A DNA stretch of 64,000 nt from contig NZ_JAFIBM010000001.1 of assembly GCF_017833035.1 (NCBI RefSeq), forward strand, positions 2,687,762-2,751,761. The letters run 5' to 3'. This DNA is from Frigoribacterium sp. PvP032 (lineage in GTDB: Bacteria; Actinomycetota; Actinomycetes; Actinomycetales; Microbacteriaceae). Below are positions 7,590 through 18,169 of the stretch, piece by piece (the first letter of the stretch is position 1; each line of letters begins with the position of its first letter). The translations under genes and the position numbers were made by a program. Under the pieces are notes generated by a model. That model was not told where the DNA came from. It did not search any database and saw only the letters and a list, made by a program, of their open reading frames with translations.

Positions 7590-8650
7590 GCCCGCAGTCC
7601 GCGCTCGTTGTCGGTGATCTGCTGCACGGGCACGCGCTCGTCGTCGTGGTGGGCCAACAGCGGGTCGCCGGGGCCGTAGTTGACTGCGGGCACGCCCAGT
7701 GCGGAGAACCGCGCGACGTCGGTCCAGCCGTACTTCGGCTTCGCCTCGCCGCCGACCGCCTCGAGGAACTGCCGGGCGAGCGGCGCGTCCAGGCCGGGAC
7801 GGGCGCCGGGCGCGAGGTCGACGATCGTCACGTCGAAGCCGGCGAACAGCTCGCGCACGTGGGCGACGGCCTCGTCGGCGCTGCGGCTCGGCGCGAAGCG
7901 GTAGTTGACGTGCACCATGCACTCGTCGGGGATGACGTTGCCGGCGACGCCGCCCGAGATGCCGACGGCGTTCAGCCCCTCGCGGTACACGAGCCCGTCG
8001 ACCTCGACCTCGCGGGCCTCGTACGCGGCGAGCACGTCGAGGATCGGGGCCGCCGCGTGGATGGCGTTCGAGCCGACCCACGAGCGGGCGCTGTGCGACC
8101 GGGCCCCGAACGTGCGGATCTCCGCCCGCAGGTTGCCGTTGCAGCCGCCCTCGACCTCGCTGCGCGTCGGCTCGCCCAGGATGGCGAAGTCGGCCTCGAG
8201 GAGGTGCGGGTGCAGCCGTGCGAGCCGGCCCAGCCCGTTGAGGGCGTCCGACACCTCTTCGTGGTCGTACCAGACCCACGTGACGTCGACCAAGGGCTCG
8301 GTCAGCTCGACGGCGAGACGGAGGTGGACGGCGCTGCCTGCCTTCATGTCGACGGTGCCGCGGCCCCACAGCCACTCGACGCCGTCGTCGTCGGTCTCGT
8401 AGCGGGTCGGCAGGTTGTCGTTCAGCGGCACGGTGTCGATGTGGCCCGCGATCACCACGCGGCTCGGACGACCGAGCTCGGTGCGCGCGACGATCGCGTC
8501 GCCGTCGCGGAACAGCGTGAGGTGGTCGTGGCCCTCGAGGGTCTGCCAGATCGAGTCGGTCACCGCCTGCTCGTTCCCGGAGACGGACTCGACGTCGCAG
8601 AGCTGGCGGGTGACGTCGACGGCGGACACGCTCAGGTCGAAGGGCGGCAT
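7574..8650 (-). CDS. dapE: Succinyl-diaminopimelate desuccinylase
   Basis: 358 residues, M20 di-zinc amidohydrolase of the lysine/DAP pathway; it releases succinate from N-succinyl-L,L-DAP. Visible metal ligands: GHIDTVP (H70, D72), GRGTVDMKAG (bridging D101), the catalytic pair in YDHEEV (E131/E132), E160 in LGEPTR and the C-terminal AHHDDE (H334/H335). The internal lid (dimerisation) domain spans about 175-290. Divergent from dapD, so two successive enzyme genes of the succinylase branch share one intergenic region. Overlaps the downstream mannosyltransferase. Confidence 0.95.
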   Translation of the reverse strand: MPPFDLSVSAVDVTRQLCDVESVSGNEQAVTDSIWQTLEGHDHLTLFRDGDAIVARTELGRPSRVVIAGHIDTVPLNDNLPTRYETDDDGVEWLWGRGTVDMKAGSAVHLRLAVELTEPLVDVTWVWYDHEEVSDALNGLGRLARLHPHLLEADFAILGEPTRSEVEGGCNGNLRAEIRTFGARSHSARSWVGSNAIHAAAPILDVLAAYEAREVEVDGLVYREGLNAVGISGGVAGNVIPDECMVHVNYRFAPSRSADEAVAHVRELFAGFDVTIVDLAPGARPGLDAPLARQFLEAVGGEAKPKYGWTDVARFSALGVPAVNYGPGDPLLAHHDDERVPVQQITDNERGLRAWLTA

Positions 8651-8708
8651 GGACCCGAGTGTAGGGCCGGTGCCCGGCAGGTCGCCGGGCGGCGCCTCCC
8701 CCTCGCCC

Positions 8709-8714
8709 TACGAT
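8709..8714 (+). promoter_or_regulatory. -10 element of a leaderless promoter for dapD
   Basis: TACGAT sits 7 nt before the dapD ATG at 8722. No ribosome-binding site is present between, which suggests a transcript starting at the initiation codon. Confidence 0.55.
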
Positions 8715-8721
8715 CGAGGGC

Positions 8722-9690
8722 ATGACCTCGGACTCCCCCGCCGCCACCCACGCCCACGGGTACGGGCTCGCCACCGTCGCCAGCGACGGCAGCACGCTCG
8801 ACACCTGGTTCCCCGCCCCGTCGCTCGGCCGCCTGCCCGCCGACCGCGACCCGGCCCTCGTGCCCGCCGAGATCGCGGACGCCGCCGGGCCGGACGCGCG
8901 CCGTGGCGTCGACCTCGTCCCCGTGACCGTCGAGATCGAGCTGGGCGCGCCTCCTGCGTCCACCCCCGACGCGTACCTGCGGCTGCACCTGCTCAGCCAC
9001 CTTCTCGTCGCGCCGAACACCATCGCCCTCGACGGCGTCTTCGGCCACCTGCCCATCGTCGTGTGGACCAACGCCGGCCCGGTCCACCCGGACGACTTCA
9101 CCCGCCTGCGCCCGTCCCTGCAGCGGGCGGGCATCGCGACGACCGGCATCGACAAGTTCCCGCGGATGCTCGACTACGTCACGCCCGACCGCGTGCGCAT
9201 CGCCGACGCCTCACGCGTGCGCCTCGGCGCCCACCTCTCGCCCGGCACCACGGTGATGCACGAGGGCTTCGTCAACTTCAACGCGGGCACCCTCGGCGCC
9301 TCGATGGTGGAGGGCCGCATCTCGCAGGGCGTCGTCGTCGGCGACGGGTCGGACATCGGAGGCGGCGCCTCCATCATGGGGACCCTCTCGGGAGGCGGCA
9401 CCCAGCGGATCACGATCGGCGAGCGCGCCCTGCTCGGCGCGAACGCCGGCATCGGCATCGCGATCGGCGACGACACCGTCGTCGAGGCCGGCCTCTACGT
9501 CACGGCGGGCACCAAGGTCGTCGTCGTGGGCGGCACGCCGACGAACGACGGCAAGCAGCAGACCGTCAAGGCCGTCGAGCTCTCCGGCCGTCCCGGCCTG
9601 CTGTTCCGCCGCAACTCGGTCACCGGCGCCGTCGAGGTGCTGCCCCGCAAGGGCCACGGCATCACGCTCAACTCGCAGCTGCACGCGTAG
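8722..9690 (+). CDS. dapD: Tetrahydrodipicolinate N-succinyltransferase
   Basis: 322 residues. Transfers succinate from succinyl-CoA to tetrahydrodipicolinate, the step before DapC. The N-terminal half is the actinobacterial-type domain. From about residue 150 the left-handed beta-helix begins, with hexapeptide-like repeats around [20 protein letters not shown], then [21 protein letters not shown]. The C-terminus [12 protein letters not shown] is typical. Length matches the actinobacterial DapD class (about 315-325), longer than the proteobacterial one. The enzyme precedes DapC (also in this window) and DapE. Codons 76-79 (GCG CCT CCT GCG) use rare CCT within a recurrent 12-mer. Confidence 0.95.
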   Translation: MTSDSPAATHAHGYGLATVASDGSTLDTWFPAPSLGRLPADRDPALVPAEIADAAGPDARRGVDLVPVTVEIELGAPPASTPDAYLRLHLLSHLLVAPNTIALDGVFGHLPIVVWTNAGPVHPDDFTRLRPSLQRAGIATTGIDKFPRMLDYVTPDRVRIADASRVRLGAHLSPGTTVMHEGFVNFNAGTLGASMVEGRISQGVVVGDGSDIGGGASIMGTLSGGGTQRITIGERALLGANAGIGIAIGDDTVVEAGLYVTAGTKVVVVGGTPTNDGKQQTVKAVELSGRPGLLFRRNSVTGAVEVLPRKGHGITLNSQLHA

Positions 9691-9702
9691 CCGCGACGAC
9701 AG

Positions 9703-9764
9703 GACGGGCGGGTCCGTCGTCCCCGGGTCGTCGTCGACGCCCGGTCACGCCGGACCCGCCCGTC
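9703..9764. terminator. Terminator between convergent dapD and gltA
   Basis: GACGGGCGGGTCCG (9703-9716) is perfectly complementary to CGGACCCGCCCGTC (9751-9764). The 34-nt loop can fold further. Located between convergent genes, so probably bidirectional. Confidence 0.7.
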
Positions 9765-9783
9765 TGCGCTGCTGGTGCCGCTG

Positions 9784-11079
<1,296 letters not shown>

Positions 11080-11095
11080 CCTGTCACCCTACCGG

Positions 11096-12196
11096 TCAGC
11101 CCCGGAGGCGCTCCACGGCCGCGGCGATCCGCTCGTCGGTCGTCGTCAGCGCGACCCGCACGTGGCGCCCGCCGTCGACGCCGTAGAAGCTGCCGGGCGC
11201 GACGAGCACGCCGCGCTCGGCGAACCAGTCGACGCTCGCCCAGCTGTCTTCGTCACGGGTGACCCAGAGGTACAGGCCGGCCTCGCTGTGGTCGATGCGG
11301 AAGCCCGCGGCCTCGAGCGCGGGTGCCAGGGCAGCCCGCCGGGCCCGGTAGCGCTCCTTCTGCTCGGCGACGTGCGCCTCGTCGCCGAGGGCGACGCGCA
11401 TCGCCTCCTGCACCGGGGCAGGCGGCATCAGGCCGGCGTGCTTGCGGACGGCGAGCAGCTGGGCGATCACGTGGTCGCAGCCGGCCACGAAGCCGGCCCG
11501 GTAGCCGGCGAGGTTCGACTGCTTGCTGAGTGAGTAGACGCTGACGACGCCGCGCAGGTCGTCGCCGACGACCCGCGGGTCGAGGATGCAGGGCGTCGGG
11601 GTGTCGGCCCACTCGCCCTCCCAGCCGAGCTCGGCGTAGCACTCGTCGCCCGCCACGACGGCCCCGAGCTCGCGGCCGCGCGCCACGACCGCACGCAGGT
11701 GCTCGTGGTCGAGGACGGCGCCGTCGGGGTTGCCGGGGCTGTTCACCCAGATCAGCCGGGTCGACTCCGGCCACTCGGCGGGGTCGTCGCTGGCCAGCAC
11801 GTCGGCGCCGACGAGGGCGGCCCCGAGCGCGTAGGTCGGGTAGGCGGCGACGGGGTGCACGACGGTGTCGCCGGGGCCGAGGCCGAGCCAGAGGGCCATG
11901 CCCGCGATCAGCTCCTTGGAGCCGATCGTGGGCAGGACGTTCGCGTCCTCGAGGCCGGACACGCCCCTCCTGCGCTCGTACCACTCGGCGACGGCCGCCC
12001 GCAGCGCGGGGGTGCCGGCGACCTGCGGGTAGGCGTGGGCGTCGGTCGCGGCGGAGAGCGCCCTGGCGACGACCTCGGGGGTGGGGTCGACGGGCGAGCC
12101 GACCGAGAGGTCGACGATGCCGCCCTCGTGCCGACGGGCGACGGCGGCCGCCGCGGCGAGCGAGTCCCAGGGGAAGTCGGGCAGCGACAGCGCCAC
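11096..12196 (-). CDS. dapC: Succinyldiaminopimelate transaminase
   Basis: 366 residues from a GTG 13 bp after the fdxA stop. PLP aminotransferase class I fold: SVGSPVDPTPEVVARAL near the start, NSPGNPDGAVL for cofactor/substrate binding, and the Schiff-base lysine in SLSKQSNLAGYRAGFVAG. It converts N-succinyl-2-amino-6-ketopimelate to N-succinyl-DAP using glutamate. The fdxA-dapC adjacency is a long-known actinobacterial arrangement and supports DapC over a generic aminotransferase. With dapD and dapE in the same window, three consecutive DAP-pathway enzymes are covered. Confidence 0.93.
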   Translation of the reverse strand: MALSLPDFPWDSLAAAAAVARRHEGGIVDLSVGSPVDPTPEVVARALSAATDAHAYPQVAGTPALRAAVAEWYERRRGVSGLEDANVLPTIGSKELIAGMALWLGLGPGDTVVHPVAAYPTYALGAALVGADVLASDDPAEWPESTRLIWVNSPGNPDGAVLDHEHLRAVVARGRELGAVVAGDECYAELGWEGEWADTPTPCILDPRVVGDDLRGVVSVYSLSKQSNLAGYRAGFVAGCDHVIAQLLAVRKHAGLMPPAPVQEAMRVALGDEAHVAEQKERYRARRAALAPALEAAGFRIDHSEAGLYLWVTRDEDSWASVDWFAERGVLVAPGSFYGVDGGRHVRVALTTTDERIAAAVERLRG

Positions 12197-12209
12197 GATC
12201 GCTGCGGGC

Positions 12210-12536
12210 CTAGGCCTGTGCGCCCTGCGGGGGCAGGACGGAGATGACGGGGTGGTCCTTCGCGATGACCCCGACCTTGGCCGCGCCGCCGGGCGAGCCG
12301 ATCTCGTCGAAGAACTCGACGTTGGCCTTGTAGTAGTCGGCCCACTTGTCGGGCAGGTCGTCTTCGTAGTAGATCGCCTCGACGGGGCAGACGGGCTCGC
12401 AGGCGCCGCAGTCGACGCATTCGTCGGGGTGGATGTAGAGCGAGCGTTCGCCCTCGTAGATGCAGTCGACGGGGCACTCGTCGATGCAGGCACGGTCTTT
12501 GACATCCACACAGGGCAGTGCGATCACATACGTCAC
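12210..12536 (-). CDS. fdxA: 7Fe ferredoxin FdxA
   Basis: 108 residues, GTG start. Cysteines at 9, 17, 21, 25, 40, 43, 46 and 50 fit the seven-iron pattern. By analogy with Azotobacter FdI, C9/C17/C50 would ligate a [3Fe-4S] cluster and C21/C40/C43/C46 a [4Fe-4S] cluster, with C25 free. The motif [14 protein letters not shown] and the [14 protein letters not shown] segment are characteristic. Electron carrier in the cytosol; its redox partner is not evident here. Lies 39 bp after mshB and 13 bp before dapC, probably one transcript. Confidence 0.96.
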   Translation of the reverse strand: MTYVIALPCVDVKDRACIDECPVDCIYEGERSLYIHPDECVDCGACEPVCPVEAIYYEDDLPDKWADYYKANVEFFDEIGSPGGAAKVGVIAKDHPVISVLPPQGAQA

Positions 12537-12575
12537 GTTCGGGGGGTTCCCTTCACCTCGGGCAGAGGGTCCAGC

Positions 12576-13916
12576 CTAGCGCGCCGTCGGCTGGGTGCCG
12601 GCGGACGAAGCCGACGAGGGGTCGGAGGCGGCGTCCGACGAGGAGGCGGTGGCCCCGCCCACGGGACCCGCGCCCCGCTGCGGCAGGGTCGGCCAGGCGA
12701 TCACGACCATCGCGATCAGAAGGGGCCCGAAGGTCCACGCGTAGCCGGGGCCGTTGGCCGGCACGAGCGCCGAGCCGCCCGCGCCCGGCTGAGACAGCAG
12801 CGCGGCGGCGCCGAGCAGGCCGAGCGCGACCGCGACGGCGACGACCCGGGAGCCGAAGAGGAGGCGCATGCCGGCCAGCAGCGCCGCGGCCATGACCAGC
12901 GACAGCACGAGCCCCGACCAGATCGGAGTGCCGGCGACGGTGACGGTGCCCTGGTGGGCCACCGTGCCGAGGGCCCCGAAGACGGCTCCCGCGGCGAGGG
13001 TGAGCACCGTGGTCGCCACGCGGCCGCCGGTGGTCATGTCGGCGAACTCGGAAGCACCGGCCGGGCCGGACGCGCGGGAGTCGGGCTCCGGCACGAAGCG
13101 GAACGACTCGCTGGTGGCCACGGGCTGGACGGCGCCGTGGGGGAAGCGGATCCCGGCCGCGCCATGCGGCAGGTCGACGACCTCGACCTGCGTGCGGTAG
13201 CGGCGCAGCGCCGCCAGGCGGCGAGCGGTCGAGGCTCGGACGTCGACGGTGCGGACGGACCCGTCGGCGGCGAGCGCCTCGGCCTCGGCGCCCGTCGCCT
13301 GCTCGGCGCCGGCGACGACCGCGAAGAAGGGCACCTCGGCCAGGCGGGCGACCCGCACCGCGGCGCGGTTGGCCCGCACGTGGTCGGGGTGGTGGTAGCC
13401 GCCGTCCTCGTCGTAGCTGACGATCGCCGTCGGCCGCACGGACTCGACCACGGCCTGCAGGTCGGACACGATCTCGCCGAACTCGGCGGCGCAGAAGGCG
13501 GCGCCGTGCAGGTCGGGGGTCGGACCGGCCACGCCGTCCGAGCGCCAGACCATGCCGCTGTCGCGGTAGACCCGGGCGGCGAGCCCGTGGGTGCGCGCCT
13601 CGGGGTCGCCGAGGAACCGGTGGTCGCGGACGCCGAGGTCGCGCATGGCCTCGGCGATCTCGCCCTCGCGGTGGGCGGCGAGGGCCGCCTCGTCGCCGCG
13701 CAGGCGGGCCAGGTCGTCGGGCATGACCTCGCCGAGCTCGCCGCGGGTGCAGGTGACGATGGTGACCTCGGCGCCGGCGTCGACCAGGGCGGCGATCGTG
13801 CCGCCCGTCGCGATGGTCTCGTCGTCGGGGTGCGCGTGCACGAACAGGACCCGCTCGGCCCGCAGGGCGGAGGGCTGGCCGGGGCGGGCATCGGAGGCGG
13901 AGCCGAAGTACGTCAT
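12576..13916 (-). CDS. mshB: MshB-type GlcNAc-Ins deacetylase fused to a four-helix membrane domain
   Basis: 446 residues from ATG at 13916, 8 nt after a TATCCT -10 box. The N-terminal about 290 residues are a PIG-L/LmbE deacetylase with the zinc site HAHPDDETIATGG, the TCTRGELGEV motif and YHHPDHVRANRAA. This is the mycothiol pathway enzyme that deacetylates GlcNAc-inositol. The C-terminal about 140 residues add four membrane segments (for example IWSGLVLSLVMAAALLAGM and GPLLIAMVVIAWPTL) and a Ser/Ala-rich tail. Typical MshB is about 300 residues and soluble, so the membrane part is an accretion that would tether the deacetylase. No stop or frameshift separates the parts. A different PIG-L substrate is possible, but the fdxA/dapC context fits mshB. 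Confidence 0.82.
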   Translation of the reverse strand: MTYFGSASDARPGQPSALRAERVLFVHAHPDDETIATGGTIAALVDAGAEVTIVTCTRGELGEVMPDDLARLRGDEAALAAHREGEIAEAMRDLGVRDHRFLGDPEARTHGLAARVYRDSGMVWRSDGVAGPTPDLHGAAFCAAEFGEIVSDLQAVVESVRPTAIVSYDEDGGYHHPDHVRANRAAVRVARLAEVPFFAVVAGAEQATGAEAEALAADGSVRTVDVRASTARRLAALRRYRTQVEVVDLPHGAAGIRFPHGAVQPVATSESFRFVPEPDSRASGPAGASEFADMTTGGRVATTVLTLAAGAVFGALGTVAHQGTVTVAGTPIWSGLVLSLVMAAALLAGMRLLFGSRVVAVAVALGLLGAAALLSQPGAGGSALVPANGPGYAWTFGPLLIAMVVIAWPTLPQRGAGPVGGATASSSDAASDPSSASSAGTQPTAR

Positions 13917-13970
13917 CACTGGACAGGATATGCCGCGCCGCACTATGGTCGGTCCGGCCCGGGAAGCTGG

Positions 13971-13989
13971 TGAGGTTAGCCTAACCAAA
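13971..13989. promoter_or_regulatory. IdeR/DtxR iron box upstream of efeUOB
   Basis: TGAGGTTAGCCTAACCAAA matches 16 of 19 positions of the IdeR/DtxR consensus TTAGGTTAGGCTAACCTAA. It lies 62 bp before efeU and 54 bp before mshB on the other strand. Ferrous iron-bound IdeR would repress efeUOB here. Confidence 0.88.
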
Positions 13990-14051
13990 CTACCCGGACC
14001 GGTGGCGGTCCGCCCCACCACCGCAAGCCCCTCTCTCGAAAGCCGTCGCCC

Positions 14052-14957
14052 GTGCTCGCCAACTACCTCATCGGACTCCGCGAGGGCCTCGAGGCCGCCC
14101 TCGTCGTCGGCATCCTCATCGCCGCCGTCGTCAAGCTCGGCCGCCGCGACGTCCTCCCCCGCCTCTGGCTCGGCGTCGCCGCCGCCGTCGTCCTCTCGCT
14201 CGGCCTCGGCGCCGTGCTCACCTTCGGCGCGTACGGCCTGACGTTCCAGGCCCAGGAGATCATCGGCGGCGGCCTCTCGGTCGTCGCCGTCGGGTTCGTC
14301 ACCTGGATGGTGTTCTGGATGGCCCGGACGGCACGCAGCATGCGCGGCGAGCTCGAGTCGAGCCTCGACCGCGCGATCGCCGGCGGCGCCTGGGCGGTCG
14401 TCGCCCTCGCCTTCCTGTCCGTCGGACGCGAGGGCATCGAGACCGCCCTGTTCGTCTGGGCCACGGTGCAGTCGACGGGCGGCGGCGAGGCGCCGGTCGT
14501 CGGCGCCCTGCTCGGCATCCTCACCGCCGTCGCGATCGAGGTCGCGATCTACCGCGGGGTCGTCCGCCTCGACCTGCGCCGCTTCTTCACGGTCACCGGG
14601 TACCTGCTCGTGCTCGTCGCGGCCGGGGTGCTCGCGTACGGGATCGGAGACCTGCAGGAGGCGGGCGTGCTGCCGGGCCGCACCTCCCTCGCCTTCGACG
14701 TCAGCGCCGCCGTGCCCCCGACGAGCTGGTGGGGCACCCTGCTGCAGGGCCTCGTCAACTTCACCCCGACGCCGAGCTGGCTGCAGGCGGGCGTCTGGCT
14801 CGCCTACCTCGCCGTCGTCGTCCCGCTGTTCGCCCGCGCCACCCGTGGCCGTGCGCCGCGTCCCGCGGAGGCGACCACCGCCTCCTCGTCCGGCAGCACC
14901 GCCACCTCCCCCACCGACCGTCCCACCACCCGCACGACCGCAGGAGCACCCCGATGA
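14052..14957 (+). CDS. efeU: EfeU, Ftr1-family iron permease
   Basis: 301 residues, GTG start, seven membrane segments predicted by hydropathy. Both iron-binding REGLE-type motifs are present: REGLE at residues 10-14 (GLREGLEAALVVGIL) and REGIE at about 126-130 (SVGREGIETALFVW). It carries iron across the cytoplasmic membrane in the EfeUOB system. The stop overlaps the efeO start (ATGA), and an IdeR box lies upstream. A low-complexity Ser/Thr/Pro tail follows the last helix. Confidence 0.96.
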   Translation: MLANYLIGLREGLEAALVVGILIAAVVKLGRRDVLPRLWLGVAAAVVLSLGLGAVLTFGAYGLTFQAQEIIGGGLSVVAVGFVTWMVFWMARTARSMRGELESSLDRAIAGGAWAVVALAFLSVGREGIETALFVWATVQSTGGGEAPVVGALLGILTAVAIEVAIYRGVVRLDLRRFFTVTGYLLVLVAAGVLAYGIGDLQEAGVLPGRTSLAFDVSAAVPPTSWWGTLLQGLVNFTPTPSWLQAGVWLAYLAVVVPLFARATRGRAPRPAEATTASSSGSTATSPTDRPTTRTTAGAPR

Positions 14958-16147
14958 CCCCTCGCCCCCTCGCCCTCGTCTCCGGCGCGGCGCTCGTCGC
15001 GCTCGCCCTGACCGGCTGCGTCGCGAACTCCCCCGGCGGCGCCGCCACCGCCGGCGCGACCGTCGTCACGGTCGACGGGAACGCCGACGCGTGCTCGCTC
15101 TCGGCCACCACGGCACCGAGCGGTCCCGTCACGTTCACCGTCACCAACACGGGGGACGACAACACCGAGTTCGAGCTGCTCGCCTCCGACGGCCTCCGCA
15201 TCATCAGCGAGAAGGAGAACATCGGGCCGGGCACCAGCGCCTCGATGACCGTCGCGGTGCAGCCAGGCGACTACGTCACGGCGTGCATCCCCGGCCTCGT
15301 CGGCGAGGGCGTCCGCGCACCGTTCACCGTGACCGACTCGGGCGCCGACGTGACCCCCGTGGGCACCGAGAAGGAGCAGGTCGACGCCGCGGCCGCCGCG
15401 TACCTCGGCTACGTGAAGGACCAGGTCGGCCAGCTCGTCCCCGCGACCCAGGCCTTCCTCGACGCGTACACGACCGGTGACGACGCCCTCGCCCGCAGCC
15501 TGTACCCGACCGCCCGCGCCCACTACGAGCGCATCGAGCCCGTCGCCGAGTCGTTCGGCGACCTCGACCCGAAGATCGACTTCCGCGAGGCGGACGTCGA
15601 GCCCGGCACCGAGTGGACCGGCTGGCACCGGATCGAGAAGGACCTCTGGCAGCCGACCGCCGACGAGAACGGCGGCGAGGCGTACACGCCCCTCACCGCG
15701 GACGAGCGCACCCGCTTCGCCGACCTGCTCACGTCGGACACGGCCGAGCTGCAGTCCGCCGTCACGGCGAGCGGGTTCTCGATCAGCATCGACACGATCA
15801 GCAACGGCGCCGTCGGCCTGATGGACGAGGTCGCCACCGGCAAGATCACCGGCGAGGAGGAGATCTGGTCGCACACCGACCTCTGGGACTTCCAGGGCAA
15901 CCTCGAGGGCGCCCGCGTCGCCTACGAGGGCGTGCGCGACATCGTCGCCGAGAAGGACGGGGAGCTCGTCGACCGCATCGACACCCGCCTCTCTGCCCTC
16001 GAGCAGCTGCTCGCCTCGTACGGCAGCCTCGAGACCGGCTACCCCTCGTACACGGAGCTGACCGACGCCGACAAGAAGAAGCTCAGCGACGCCGTCAACG
16101 CCCTGAGCGAGCCCCTCAGCGAGCTCACCTCGACGCTGGTCGGCTGA
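14954..16147 (+). CDS. efeO: EfeO, iron-binding lipoprotein
   Basis: 397 residues, ATG overlapping the efeU stop. Signal peptide with lipobox ALTGC, lipidated at C22, so anchored on the outer face of the membrane. An N-terminal cupredoxin-like EfeO domain (residues about 35-120) is followed by the M75 peptidase-like helical domain with the metal-binding HxxE motif in GWHRIEK (H225, E228). Full-length EfeO with both domains. It delivers iron to EfeU after EfeB-dependent processing. Confidence 0.96.
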   Translation: MTPRPLALVSGAALVALALTGCVANSPGGAATAGATVVTVDGNADACSLSATTAPSGPVTFTVTNTGDDNTEFELLASDGLRIISEKENIGPGTSASMTVAVQPGDYVTACIPGLVGEGVRAPFTVTDSGADVTPVGTEKEQVDAAAAAYLGYVKDQVGQLVPATQAFLDAYTTGDDALARSLYPTARAHYERIEPVAESFGDLDPKIDFREADVEPGTEWTGWHRIEKDLWQPTADENGGEAYTPLTADERTRFADLLTSDTAELQSAVTASGFSISIDTISNGAVGLMDEVATGKITGEEEIWSHTDLWDFQGNLEGARVAYEGVRDIVAEKDGELVDRIDTRLSALEQLLASYGSLETGYPSYTELTDADKKKLSDAVNALSEPLSELTSTLVG

Positions 16148-16167
16148 CGGGTGCGCGAGGGCGGACG

Positions 16168-17517
16168 ATGACGGACGAGGAGGCGCGGGGCGCGACGGGC
16201 GAGACGGCCGCGGCCGACGACACCACGGGCCGCGGCGGCGCGTCGCGCGGGCTCTCCCGACGAGGGCTGCTGGGCCTGATCGGCACGGGGGTCGGCGCGG
16301 GTGCCCTCGGCGTAGGGGTCGGGGTCGGCGGCGACCGGGCCCTGCAGGCCCACGCGCAGGGCACCTCCGGCGCCGCGGCACGCTACCCGTTCGCCGGCCG
16401 GCACCAGTCCGGAATCACCACCGCGGCCCAGGACCGCCTGCACTTCGCCTCCTTCGACATGGCCGCGGGCACCACGCGGCGCGACCTCGTCGAGCTGCTG
16501 CAGGACTGGAGCGCCGCCGCCGCCCGTCTGACCCAGGGCCTCGACGTCAGCGAGACGGGCGCGACCGGTGGCTCCCCGCTCGCGCCGCCCGACGACACCG
16601 GGGAGGCGACGGGCCTGCCCGCCGCCGGCCTCACGGTCACCATCGGCTTCGGCCCGACCCTGTTCACCGACGCCACGGGGGCCGACCGGTACGGCATCGC
16701 CTCGCAACGGCCCGCCGCCCTCGTCGACCTGCCGCACTTCTCGGGCGACCAGCTCGAGGAGGCGCTGACCGGCGGGGACCTGTGCGTCCAGGCCTGCAGC
16801 GACGACCCGCAGGTCGCGGTGCACGCCGTGCGCAACCTGTCGCGCATCGCCTTCGGCCGGGCGTCGCTCCGCTGGTCGCAGCTCGGCTTCGGCCGCACCT
16901 CGTCGACGACCCGCGGCCAGTCGACGCCGCGCAACCTGTTCGGCTTCAAGGACGGCACGGCGAACCTGCGCGCCGAGGACGGCGCCGCCGTCGAGCAGGG
17001 CGTCTGGGCCGCCGGCAGCGACGGGGCCGGCTGGATGGACGGCGGCTCGTACCTCGTCTCGCGCAAGATCCGCATGACGATCGAGACCTGGGACCACGCC
17101 TCGCTCGCCGAGCAGCAGACGGTCGTCGGCCGCGACAAGGGCGAGGGCGCGCCCCTGTCGGGCGGCTCGGAGTTCACGGCCCCCGACTTCGCCGCCGTGG
17201 CGGCGGACGGCTCGGGCCCGGCCATCGCCGTCGACTCGCACGTGGCGCTCGCCCACCCGGACCAGCACGGCGGGGCGACCCTGCTGCGCCGCGGCTACAA
17301 CTTCGTCGACGGCAACGACTCGCTCGGGCGACTCGACGCCGGGCTCTTCTTCATCGCGTTCCAGCGAGACCCTCGCCGACAGTTCGTGCCGATCCAGACG
17401 GCGCTCGCCCGGAACGACCGGATGAACGAGTACCTCAAGCACGTCGGCTCGGGGATCTTCGCCGTGCCGCCGGGGGCGAGCCAGGGCGGCTGGGTCGGCG
17501 AGACCCTGCTCGGGTGA
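16168..17517 (+). CDS. efeB: EfeB, Tat-exported DyP-type heme peroxidase
   Basis: 449 residues, ATG 20 nt after the efeO stop. The N-terminus has the twin-arginine motif SRRGLLGLIGTG (R31, R32) and a hydrophobic stretch ending near HAQ, so it is exported folded with heme through Tat. DyP signature GFKDGTANLR with the catalytic Asp at residue 262 (GxxDG, 259-263). EfeB acts extracytoplasmically, oxidising ferrous iron or releasing iron from heme, according to competing published proposals. Completes the efeUOB operon. Convergent with a lipoprotein gene. Confidence 0.96.
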   Translation: MTDEEARGATGETAAADDTTGRGGASRGLSRRGLLGLIGTGVGAGALGVGVGVGGDRALQAHAQGTSGAAARYPFAGRHQSGITTAAQDRLHFASFDMAAGTTRRDLVELLQDWSAAAARLTQGLDVSETGATGGSPLAPPDDTGEATGLPAAGLTVTIGFGPTLFTDATGADRYGIASQRPAALVDLPHFSGDQLEEALTGGDLCVQACSDDPQVAVHAVRNLSRIAFGRASLRWSQLGFGRTSSTTRGQSTPRNLFGFKDGTANLRAEDGAAVEQGVWAAGSDGAGWMDGGSYLVSRKIRMTIETWDHASLAEQQTVVGRDKGEGAPLSGGSEFTAPDFAAVAADGSGPAIAVDSHVALAHPDQHGGATLLRRGYNFVDGNDSLGRLDAGLFFIAFQRDPRRQFVPIQTALARNDRMNEYLKHVGSGIFAVPPGASQGGWVGETLLG

Positions 17518-17565
17518 GGCGCGCCTCCTGCGGGGGGCCGTGGCGTGACCGGAGCGGCCGCTCGG

Positions 17566-18093
17566 CTAGACGGGCGTGACGACGTAGGTCGCGATCACGG
17601 CGCCGTCGGACGACTGCGTCGTGAGCGTGAGCAGCACCCGCCACGTCGGGCCCGTGAAGGTGCCGAGCGCGGTGTCGCCGTCGACGTTCACGCCGCTGGC
17701 CGTGTAGCCCGCGCTCTCGAGCTGCGTCTGCGCCGTGGCGAAGTCGTCGAGGCTGCCGACGGTCAGCTGGGCGACCCAGCCGGTGCCCTCTGGCCCTGCT
17801 CCCCCGCCGCGGACCGTGCCGTCGAGCAGCGGCACGTCGGTCGGGAACGAGTCGGGCAGGGTGCCGTCGGTCGAGACGCTCGCTCCGCCGAGCACGTCGC
17901 CCACCGCGTCCTCGACGGTGCCGCGGACGCTCTCGACGCCCTGGTCGACGGCGCTGCCCACGATGTTGTCGACCATCGAGCCCTCGCCGCAGGCCGTCAG
18001 GCCGACGACGACCCCGCCGGCCAGCAGCAGGGCCGAGGCGGAGCGGACGAGACGGGTGCGGGGAGTGCGGGCGGTGCGGGTCAGCGTGGTCAC
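17566..18093 (-). CDS. Small lipoprotein, unknown function
   Basis: 175 residues from a GTG at 18093; an upstream start at 18150 is possible but adds residues before the signal peptide. Basic N-terminus, hydrophobic segment ALLLAGGVVVGLTAC, lipobox with C35. The mature part has an IVGSAVDQGVESVRG helix and a beta-rich domain (GWVAQLTVGSLDDFATAQTQLE..., GPTWRVLLTLTTQ). I do not recognise the family. Convergent with efeB, about 50 bp apart; it has no visible link to iron. Probably a conserved actinobacterial envelope protein. Confidence 0.75.
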   Translation of the reverse strand: MTTLTRTARTPRTRLVRSASALLLAGGVVVGLTACGEGSMVDNIVGSAVDQGVESVRGTVEDAVGDVLGGASVSTDGTLPDSFPTDVPLLDGTVRGGGAGPEGTGWVAQLTVGSLDDFATAQTQLESAGYTASGVNVDGDTALGTFTGPTWRVLLTLTTQSSDGAVIATYVVTPV

Positions 18094-18169
18094 GGCGACG
18101 ACCGTAGCGCCCGCCGCTGTGCGGCACCGTGGAACGTGCGCCCCCTGCACGGCACCACCGCGCGTTCTC

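Noticed and set aside
6270-7679. 469-residue plus-strand ORF over the mannosyltransferase
   Set aside because: Composition (E/R/P/Q) is that of antisense to a hydrophobic gene; no domain.
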